Assembly (NCBI GenBank): GCA_963932465.1
Contig: OZ010795.1
Location: 517,767,451 to 517,831,450 of the forward strand
Direction of reading: 5' to 3'
Source: Maratus speciosus
Taxonomy: Eukaryota; Arthropoda; Arachnida; Araneae; Salticidae
Length of the DNA stretch: 64,000 nt
In this document: in pieces, positions 55,978 to 64,000 of the stretch
Position numbering within the stretch: the stretch's first letter is position 1
Layout of the letters: every line of letters begins with the position of its first letter
Program-made: the position numbers and the translations under genes
Notes under the pieces: model-generated
Databases searched by the model: none
Told to the model about the DNA's origin: nothing
The model's input: only the letters and a program-made list of their open reading frames with translations

Positions 55978-56534
55978 GAGCTGTTAAACATTTTAGGGAA
56001 GGTATTTGAGGCACCCTGAAAATTTGTGCAACACTTCTTTTGTAATGGCTGAATAAAAAATTGAATGTCTGGCTGAAGGATCGTGGCCCAAAAACTGTGC
56101 CAGACACGTGTCAAGTGCCATTTTTTTTGACAACCCAAAAAAGGTTATGAGGCACGCTGAGATTGAGACAGAATAATATTTATACTTAGAAAAAAATATT
56201 TTGAAAACGACAGACACTTTAGTCGGCCCCAAAACTGTGCCAGGCACGTGTCAAGTGCCATTTTTTGACTACCCAAAAAAGGTATTTGAGGCACGCTGAG
56301 ATTGAGACAAAATAATATTTATGCTTAGGAAAAAATATTTTGAAAATGACAGACACTTTAGTCGGCACAAAAACTGTGCCAGACACGTGTCAAGTGCCAT
56401 ATTTTGTCTGGCACAGTTTTTGGGCCACGATCCTTCAGTCAGACATTCGATTTTGTATTCAGGCATTACAAAAGAAGTGTTGCACAAATTTTCAGGGTGC
56501 CTCAAATACCTACCCAAAAATGTTCAACAGCTCT
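55978..56534. mobile_element. Inverted-repeat element with 140-bp internal tandem units
   Basis: The outer arms (GGTATTTGAGGCACCCTGAA and TTCAGGGTGCCTCAAATACC; TGTGCAACACTTCTTTTGTA and its complement) extend about 130 bp. Inside, ACTGTGCCAG begins units at 56094, 56234 and 56373, period 139-140. Five overlapping frames on both strands (55859-56594) translate these repeats and each other's complements; none is a gene. Confidence 0.85.
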
Positions 56535-56654
56535 CCTACTAATAGAGCAAGAGTAGTCGAATTTAAAGGCAGAATCGCAATAGCAAATCTGTAGAAAATA
56601 AAATACGTACGAGTTTTTACTGCCGAAAGATAAGCGCGGCATGTGATTTAGCAA

Positions 56655-57017
56655 CTAACACTTAGTTTCCGCTGTACACGGCGCGTTTTTTTTTTTTTTA
56701 AGTAACTGCGATTTTGATATTAATAAAACACAAGGATATTTTTTATCAAATTTATTTTTTAAGAATGCCTTTACCTTAATCTGACTGTCAACATAAATTC
56801 CACCTATATTAAGGCACTTATGCTTTTGTACGACCAAATTTTGTGTCCCATCCTCATAGGTGAGCGGCCCCTCCTGATGGTCCCGAATCGGGCGCTTAAG
56901 TGTGGAAGATGACTGGCAGCCCCCGCAGAGTACGTCCAACGTGACGGCGTGTACATGGTCGAATCCCAGCTTCCTCGATGAAGACCATAGATATAGTATA
57001 TTAACTAGATTAACCAT
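56655..57017 (-). other. GC-richer island with unexplained open frame
   Basis: The minus-strand frame is 120 codons from Met to stop, in a local GC-rich patch (56850-56960) unlike its surroundings. The residues HVHAVTLDVLCGGC and RPIRDHQEGPLTYEDG are not recognised by me. CTGGGATTCGACC could be a worn Pol III B box, so it may be a SINE fragment. No splice sites or promoter could be judged. Confidence 0.25.
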
Positions 57018-58379
57018 TCAGTGTTATTCCTCCATTACTTCTTGATTCTGCAGCAGTTCGGTGGCAACATTCATTAGAGTGGCAGAAAAAGAGTGGGACT
57101 TCTGATACTACGGTATCAATACATAGTGGATGTTCGGGTATTGCGATATTTTCATTCTGGTTGTTTTAATTGTCTGAGCGAAGCGAAGGCTAATACTCAT
57201 CGCAGTATTACTACGATGGATATTAACGCCATGTCCTACTAAAAAAAAGCCTAAAAAAATCTTTCGTCAAGCATAACTCAGAAAATATTTGTCGGATTTC
57301 GTTTCTGATTGCATCAGAAGGTACCTATGAGGGTCGCCTACTGAATGCACCTACTATGAAAAATAAGTTCCAAACTGTTTAAAAATTATGTAATAAAAAC
57401 TGATAAGAAAAGCACAATTTATCTGCTTACGTCACATAAATTTGGTTTGCGTCACTTTCACCGGTGAATGTTTTCATAGACAACTGGTTTGAACACATGG
57501 AGCAAATAATTAAACAAAAACATAATTTGAAGAACAAATTAAAAAAACAAAATTTATTTCCTACATTGTTTAAGCCAGAGAAGGGACAGATATTAAGTTA
57601 TTTCATTCAATTAGTTCTACATTTAATGTTAAATTTTTGTAACAAATTAGTTAAGCCAATTGAAGATTAAGAAATAAAACTAAAATTCATACAATTTGAT
57701 ACTTAAAACACCCTAAAAAATTAGATTTCGTTCAAATGAAATCGAAATAAATCTTAGACTTCTTCCATTTTTAATTGAAAATATTTGTATTGCATCAATT
57801 ATTTGCATTGCATTTTAATCAATTCTTTCTGAGAGAGCCCCTAATTAAGTTGGAGACATGAATTTTTGCATACGTATAGCTGAATACCTCAGACCAGACG
57901 GCAAATCATAAAATTTTCAAAAAGTCTCATATTATTTACTCCTCCGCGCTCTAACTTGTGTATTTTAAGCAATTTTCCTAACTTCCGCCCTTTTCATCCG
58001 GGGAGCACTTTTCCAACTTTTGCCGACACCCCTTTGACCATTCTTTCATATTATGCACCATAGCCTTGCATATTTTAGTTCCACTTTTTACCGCCAGGGG
58101 CGCCTACTTATCTTGGGTGCTATCGGCTCAATCCCCCCGACTAATATATCTACGGATAGTATATAAAACGGAGTTTCGTTCGGATAGAGGTTTGTTCAGA
58201 ATAGAGTGCGCCCTTGGTTGCGAAATGTGGAACTAACAGATTTTTCAAAAGGATAAAATGTTTTGAAAGGAATATTAAACAAAACCCTCTGTGCGATCTG
58301 TGATCACACTTACCTACTTTTCACTATATTTATGCATCCTATAAAGTGCGTATAAATGCTATAGTTCATATACAGAGCT
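57018..58379. other. Unassigned DNA
   Basis: No repeat or gene recognised. Frame 57464-57670 (68 codons) has Asn/Lys-rich composition typical of chance frames in AT-rich DNA. Confidence 0.4.
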
Positions 58380-58774
58380 ACAGAACTGAATTCGTAAAGG
58401 CTACTGAGTATGAGCATAAATTGCTTAAAGGTGGGTTTTTAAAGGAGTTATGCATTTTTCGCTGAACTGAATTTAGTGTACTAAGAAATATTTGTAGAAT
58501 ATAGATAAAATGATATACAGGGCCACGCAAAGAGTTGGATACATGGCCTTCTATAGGTGATAATTTCTTGAAATGTAATTTCAGTAGTTTTAAGCGTGTT
58601 TTAGTTTGAATTAAATTTTTGCTTAATAGTATGGCATGTAATAAAGGTACTAGGTAAAATATAGGGCTGTTCAAAAGTATTCAAGTATGTTTCCATCTAT
58701 TAGTATAAATTGCTGAAAGATGAATTTCAACCTGTTATGCATTTTCTTGCTAAACTAAATTTTCCCATTATATA
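58380..58774. repeat. Divergent ~150-bp repeat units, also at 59884-60080
   Basis: Three units start with ACAGG/AGGG-type GTTGTTCAAAAG or GCCACGCAAAGAG words near 58516 and 58664, each followed by an ACATATTTGG-like step and ATTGCTGAAAG. A related unit is at 59912. A Tigger-type element (58775-59881) divides the array. Confidence 0.55.
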
Positions 58775-59881
58775 CAATCGGACCTCTATTTAACGAACCT
58801 CTATTTTGCGAACTTTTCCTTGGAACCAAGAACATTTTGCGAATTTCTTCGTAAAATAACCTCCAAATAGCGAAGTGCATTCTCTATTTAACGAACTTTT
58901 TCTAGTGATCTAATTTTTTTTTCTCCTCATTTCTCAAAATATTTCTGGACATTTCAAACTTATTCTTTCTTTAAACATATTTTATGATGTTCAATGGCCT
59001 TGAACTGGTTTTACCAGGCACCTTCTTTGTCAGCAGTGAGAATTCGGTAGTACTAAGGACGAAGACGATAATTCCTAGAGTAACTTAAAAAAATGTGGAT
59101 GAGAAAAAAAGAAATTAACCATGATGTGCTGATTGATGATTGTATTTCACTTAATTCTGAAATTGAGACCCTGGAAACACTATCCGAATTGGATAGTTTC
59201 GACAGTGTGAAAAATGAAAAAAATACAGCAATGAATTGCGATGAAGACGAATATGATGATGATGGAAATGATCATGATGCAGGAATTAACAAAACTTCGT
59301 ATGATGAAATGCTAAAATCATTTGAAACAATCCGACGCGGATTATAGTTAGAAGAAAATACGCATGAAGGGGTTTTTGGTGCATTGCAAAGATGCGAGAC
59401 GTATTTTGAGACAAAGTACTTTTTAAAAGAAAAAACTTAGACAAAATTAACAGAGGTTTTCAGAAACTAAATTTAAGGACCCATATGTTAATGTATGGTT
59501 AAAATTATTTGTTATGATAATAATAAATACGATAAGGTCATTAAAATTCGTTAATTTTAATGTAAAACTATTTACTAATAGAAAATACAGTGTATTCCCA
59601 GATAATGTTTTGTTTTACTTGCAGATTTCAAAGATTTAAACACATAGAAAAAAATGAATTGATTATGAATATTAGTGGGTAAAATAAATAAAACAAATCG
59701 ATATAATTTATCAGAAAAATGTGATTAATTACTTTTAGTAAAAATATTTAGTGTTCATGAATTTAAAATCTGTTTTATGTAGTTTAAAGTGCTTTAAAAG
59801 GTGAATCTCTATTTAACGAATTTTCCATATAACGAACTTTTTTTCGGGATTTAGCGACTTCGTTAAATAGAGGTTCGACTG
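58775..59881 (+). mobile_element. Deleted Tigger/pogo element, TA-flanked
   Basis: CAATCGGACCTCTATTTAAC at the left and GTTAAATAGAGGTTCGACTG at the right are mirror images. TA flanks at 58773-58774 and 59882-59883. Subterminal words TATTTAACGAAC and TTTTGCGAA repeat. Only the C-terminal part of a transposase is left (next entry). Confidence 0.9.
59093..59347 (+). pseudogene. C-terminal fragment of Tigger-type transposase
   Basis: An 84-codon frame with an acidic stretch (DEDEYDDDGNDHD) and a following SYDEMLKSFETIRRGL. Family members end in an acidic segment and a short helix containing leucines. The position, just inside the 3' half of a TA-flanked Tigger, fits. Catalytic and DNA-binding parts are absent, so it cannot act. 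Confidence 0.55.
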
Positions 59882-59883
59882 TA

Positions 59884-60092
59884 GTATATATATCAACATA
59901 CAGATCGAATACAGGGTTGTTCAAAAGAATTGGAATACATATTTGGCTATGGGCGGTAACTACTGAAATCAGATTTTTAAAAGTTTACTTAGTTATCTTA
60001 TTTACCTTATTTCCCCAAGTAACGAAGTTTCGTTAAAGCTTTCAGGGAGTGCTGGAAAGTGTTTCATAATCTATGCTGTACGCATAATTTTT
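59884..60092. repeat. Further ~150-bp unit and fragment shared with 31505
   Basis: CAGGGTTGTTCAAAAG near 59912 continues the 58380 array. GTTTCATAATCTATGC near 60061 matches 31523. Confidence 0.5.
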
Positions 60093-61227
60093 CTTACTTG
60101 TTTTTTTTTTAAATGGACTTTCTCTACTATGGTTGTGAGCCCCTCATATGAGGGCGCGAATTTCAAAACTTGCCAAAACTTAAAAAATATCCAAACTTAA
60201 AAAATCGTGTTTTCTGTATTAATATATTCCATTGGTAAACCTGCAACGAAAATGCACTACAATCTGAAAAAAAACAAAAAAAAAAAAAAAACAAAAAAAA
60301 AAAAACTAGTTTTATCCTGCATTTCTGGCATTGTAAAATCTCGGTTTACAATGAAAACCAATGGACGTAGATACACATTTTTCGTGATTTCCCAAAATTT
60401 GATTTTCTGGATAAGGCGAGTTTTGAAACTCACGTCCTCACATATATACCCGAGTCAAACAAGGCAACGATTTACCATTTAGTAATCTAATTTTGGGTTT
60501 CTGTGCTGTAAAACGCATTTATGGCTCTATCCCATGAAATGGGTCACATTTTGAACATCTTCAGGGACAATGTTAAATGTGTTTCCTTCAGTTTAGTTTC
60601 GCGGAATAATCATGTTTGTAGTTTAAGGCGGTTCTCAAGTCCGCTGCTCAACAAACCCGAAATTTTCTGACGCATTTACTGACTCATTTTTTAAACGTAA
60701 AGGCACAAAATTAGCAGTGCTGACTATGGAAACGATTTTGAATCGAGACACGTTTCCATTTTTTTGTATAAATAAATTATTTATCGAGTTATAAGGGATT
60801 TTGGGTAACGTCACAACTGTCCCCCCCCCCCTCCTTCGATGACTGGTATTTCTCCTTTCATCCGGAAATGCGAATCAAAACGCCCACTTTGACAATATTT
60901 TCTGAAAGATCTTTGCGTTTACAAAGAAAAACGACAAAAGAAAACGTCTTTTGATCACAAAGTTTTTGAATAACAACACCTGCCAATTTCATGCGTATCT
61001 GAAAAAAAAAGTGAATTAAAACTTGTGTCATAGAATTATCCCTTTGTATTTGAGAACAGCTTTAAACCCTGCGTGTATTTTCTGCATAAAATATTTTTTC
61101 ACAGGTTGCTTGACTTTTTGATTACCTTGTACATATCACCCAGCCATAATTGTTTCTAATATCAATGATACAGTCTTTTAAGAGTAATCTTGTCTAATCG
61201 AATTCGACAAATTTCATCGCATTAATT
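60093..61227. repeat. 1.1-kb tandem unit, copy 1
   Basis: It begins near CTTACTTG and TTTTAAATGGACTTTC. It differs from copies 2 and 3 by a short duplication after CTTGCC and by interruptions of the A tract (60266-60305). It contains the palindrome CCCTCATATGAGGG, a C tract (60822-60833) and a conserved 3' end CATCGCATTAATTTC. Frames 60207-60482 are repeat translations. Confidence 0.92.
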
Positions 61228-61390
61228 TCTTACTTTTTTTTTTTTAAATGGACTTTCTCTACTATGGTTGTGAGCCCCTCATATGAGGGTGCGAATTTCA
61301 AAACTTGCCTTATCCAAAACTTAAAAAATCGTGTTTTCTGTATTAATATATTCCATTGGTAAACCTGCAACAAAAATGCACTACAATCTG

Positions 61391-61424
<34 letters not shown>

Positions 61425-62343
61425 AGTTTTATCCTGTATTTCTGGCATTGTAAAATCTCGGTTTACAATGAAAACTAATGGACGTAGATACACATTTTTC
61501 GTGATTTCCCAAAATTTGATTTTCTGGATAAGGCGAGTTTTGAAACTCACGTCCTCACATATATACCCGAGTCAAACAAGGCAACGATTTACCATTTAGT
61601 CATCTAATTTTGGGTTTCTGTGCTGTAAAACGCATTTATGGCTCTATCCCATGAAATGGGTCACATTTTGAACATCTTCAGGGACAATGTTAAATGTGTT
61701 TCCTTCAGTTTAGTTTCGCGGAATAATCATGTTTGTAGTTTAAGGCGGTTCTCAAGTCCGCTGCTCAACAAACCCGAAATTTTCTGACGCATTTACTGAC
61801 TCATTTTTTAAACGTAAAGGCACAAAATTAGCAGTGCTGACTATGGAAACGATTTTGAATCGAGACACGTTTCCATTTTTTTGTATAAATAAATTATTTA
61901 TCGAGTTATAAGGGATTTTGGGTAACGTCACAACTGTCCCCCCCCCCTCCTTCGATGACTGGTATTTCTCCTTTCATCCGGAAATGCGAATCAAAACGCC
62001 CACTTTGACAATATTTTCTGAAAGATCTTTGCGTTTACAAAGAAAAACGACAAAAGAAAACGTCTTTTGATCACAAAGTTTTTGAATAACAACACCTGCC
62101 AATTTCATGCGTATCTGAAAAAAAAAGTGAATTAAAACTTGTGTCATAGAATTATCCCTTTGTATTTGAGAACAGCTTTAAACCCTGCGTGTATTTTCTG
62201 CATAAAATATTTTTTCACAGGTTGCTTGACTTTTTGATTACCTTGTACATATCACCCAGCCATAATTGTTTCTAATATCAATGATACAGTCTTTTAAGAG
62301 TAATCTTGTCTAATCGAATTCGACAAATTTCATCGCATTAATT
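61228..62343. repeat. 1.1-kb tandem unit, copy 2
   Basis: It is 1,116 bp and near identical to copy 3; only a handful of differences are visible. An inverted relation exists inside the unit between about 61285-61320 and 61520-61560 (GGATAAGGC.AGTTTTGAAA on both strands). The minus-strand frame 61230-61550 repeats exactly at 62346-62666 because the copies are identical, not because of selection. Confidence 0.95.
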
Positions 62344-62506
62344 TCTTACTTTTTTTTTTTTAAATGGACTTTCTCTACTATGGTTGTGAGCCCCTCATAT
62401 GAGGGTGCGAATTTCAAAACTTGCCTTATCCAAAACTTAAAAAATCGTGTTTTCTGTATTAATATATTCCATTGGTAAACCTGCAACAAAAATGCACTAC
62501 AATCTG

Positions 62507-62540
<34 letters not shown>

Positions 62541-63459
62541 AGTTTTATCCTGTATTTCTGGCATTGTAAAATCTCGGTTTACAATGAAAACTAATGGACG
62601 TAGATACACATTTTTCGTGATTTCCCAAAATTTGATTTTCTGGATAAGGCGAGTTTTGAAACTCACGTCCTCACATATATACCCGAGTCAAACAAGGCAA
62701 CGATTTACCATTTAGTAATCTAATTTTGGGTTTCTGTGCTGTAAAACGCATTTATGGCTCTATCCCATGAAATGGGTCACATTTTGAACATCTTCAGGGA
62801 CAATGTTAAATGTGTTTCCTTCAGTTTAGTTTCGCGGAATAATCATGTTTGTAGTTTAAGGCGGTTCTCAAGTCCGCTGCTCAACAAACCCGAAATTTTC
62901 TGACGCATTTACTGACTCATTTTTCAAACGTAAAGGCACAAAATTAGCAGTGCTGACTATGGAAACGATTTTGAATCGAGACACGTTTCCATTTTTTTGT
63001 ATAAATAAATTATTTATCGAGTTATAAGGGATTTTGGGTAACGTCACAACTGTCCCCCCTCCTCCTTCGATGACTGGTATTTCTCCTTTCATCCGGAAAT
63101 GCGAATCAAAACGCCCACTTTGACAATATTTTCTGAAAGATCTTTGCGTTTACAAAGAAAAACAACAAAAGAAAACGTCTTTTGATCACAAAGTTTTTGA
63201 ATAACAACACCTGCCAATTTCATGCGTTTCTGAAAAAAAAAGTGAATTAAAACTTGTGTCATAGAATTATCCCTTTGTATTTGAGAACAGCTTTAAACCC
63301 TGCGTGTATTTTCTGCATAAAATATTTTTTCACAGGTTGCTTGACTTTTTGATTACCTTGTACATATCACCCAGCCATAATTGTTTCTAATATCAATGAT
63401 ACAGTCTTTTAAGAGTAATCTTGTCTAATCGAATTCGACAAATTTCATCGCATTAATTT
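62344..63459. repeat. 1.1-kb tandem unit, copy 3
   Basis: It is 1,116 bp. Visible differences from copy 2 include a broken C tract (63053-63063), TTCAAACG for TTAAACG, AACAACAAAAG for AACGACAAAAG and GCGTTTCTG for GCGTATCTG. It ends CATCGCATTAATTTC, directly before the dispersed repeat at 63460. Confidence 0.95.
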
Positions 63460-63640
63460 CGGAACTGTACGTTTGACAATAATTTACTGTCTGATATATG
63501 ACCTACGAGTTAATGTTGAGAGCATTAGAGGAGTACCTTGTTGTCAGACATGATATCTAGGGCTTTAAATACTACAGAAATCAATGCATATGCATCTGAA
63601 TACACGAATAGGACGATAACTGAGAGAACCCGTTTGATGG
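63460..63640 (+). repeat. Interspersed repeat, copy shared with 55740-55890
   Basis: GAACTGTACGTTTGACAAT, GATATATGACCTACGAGTTA and TTTAAATACTACAGAAAT align in order with the earlier copy. Confidence 0.7.
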
Positions 63641-63689
63641 CATTATAAATTAGCTCTTGAGAAGAAGTGAATGGTCTGAAACAAATCCT

Positions 63690-64000
63690 TGAGCATTTTT
63701 AACACTTTCCAACAAAGTCGAAAAGTGTTTGTGACTTCGGTTTGGCTGTCCATCTGTCCGTCTGTAAACGCTCTAACTCTCGTAAATATCTTCGGATTAC
63801 CCTAAAATTTTTGGGTGTTATTGACGTTTACCACAGCACGATCCCTATTTCAAATGAAGTTTCTAGCATGTTTAGTTCATCTACAGGGACAGTCAAAAGT
63901 ATTCCGTTACATTACGGCCAATGGGAAAAATCGTTAAAATGATTTTTAATGATGTTACATGCATCCAAAAATAACAAAATTGATATGCATTTATGAAGTG
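63690..64000 (+). repeat. Dispersed family of 31837-32208, copy 3
   Basis: CATCTGTCCGTCTGTAAACG and CCGTTACATTACGGCC with AATGATGTTACA match 31880-32130 and the reverse copy at 44100-44400. It runs off the right edge. Frame 63742-63942 is not supported. Confidence 0.7.

Noticed and set aside
55859..56594. Five or six overlapping open frames on both strands
   Set aside because: All fall inside an inverted-repeat element with internal tandem units and translate the same sequence in several directions.
61230..61550. 106-codon minus-strand frame that recurs identically at 62346-62666
   Set aside because: It is identical because it lies in tandem copies of the 1.1-kb unit. It includes a poly-Phe run from an A tract and has no known motif.
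1..64000. A new multi-gene system such as a defence island or biosynthetic cluster
   Set aside because: No set of intact, co-oriented genes exists. All recognisable coding sequence is transposase debris, so I found no support for such a system.

Overview
This is a stretch of AT-rich nuclear DNA from an invertebrate animal, most likely an arthropod. The evidence is the mix of mobile elements (rolling-circle Helitrons with A/T target junctions, hAT elements with 8-bp duplications, TTAA-flanked piggyBac-type elements, TA-flanked Tigger/pogo and long-inverted-repeat Tc1/mariner elements), tRNA-derived short repeats, and long poly-A, CAGACA and TA tracts. I cannot name the species. There is no bacterial-style gene packing and I could not find one intact, convincing host protein gene. 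Almost every open frame is a by-product of repeats. The recognisable coding sequences are broken transposases, and the only intact-looking gene is one tRNA-like gene.

Layout. 1-1605: tandem array with a near-exact 145-bp period, ending in a CAGACA microsatellite. 1791-7834: a small inverted-repeat element, then reverse-strand Helitron-like material containing an internal array of units of roughly 300 bp. 7879-10103: a nearly complete Tigger/pogo element with a decayed transposase. 10889-17880: a nest of Helitrons in both orientations, with an internal 1,013-bp tandem duplication and an insert carrying a 325-bp-period array. 18956-22507: a hAT-type element with a perfect 8-bp duplication, holding a minisatellite and a second hAT element that has its own perfect duplication. 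23531-24251: a TTAA-flanked element. 25580-28806: further Helitron pieces and small elements. 30005-30655: a CAGACA-rich minisatellite that creates a spurious 240-codon frame. 32429-36086: a Tc1/mariner-type element with inverted repeats of about 300 bp and a broken transposase, itself hit by a hAT-type element and a Tigger-type element. 37070-48760: an old interspersed family, TTAA-flanked small elements and two long hairpins. 46130-47427 and 49116-50287: two end-to-end non-autonomous Helitrons. 50711-56534: a hairpin with tRNA-like arms, a large fold-back element, a tRNA-Thr-like gene, a tRNA-derived SINE cluster and an inverted repeat with internal duplication. 58775-59881: a deleted Tigger element. 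60093-63459: three near-identical tandem copies of a unit of about 1.1 kb.

The window has no operon or pathway logic. What links the parts is insertion history: exact target duplications and split elements give a relative order of events at several loci. I found no sequence support for a new multi-gene system. The most useful observations are the nested insertion series, the Helitron family with readable ends, the tRNA-derived SINE cluster with a shared tail, the four long hairpins that could be transcribed into double-stranded RNA, and the recent 1.1-kb triplication.
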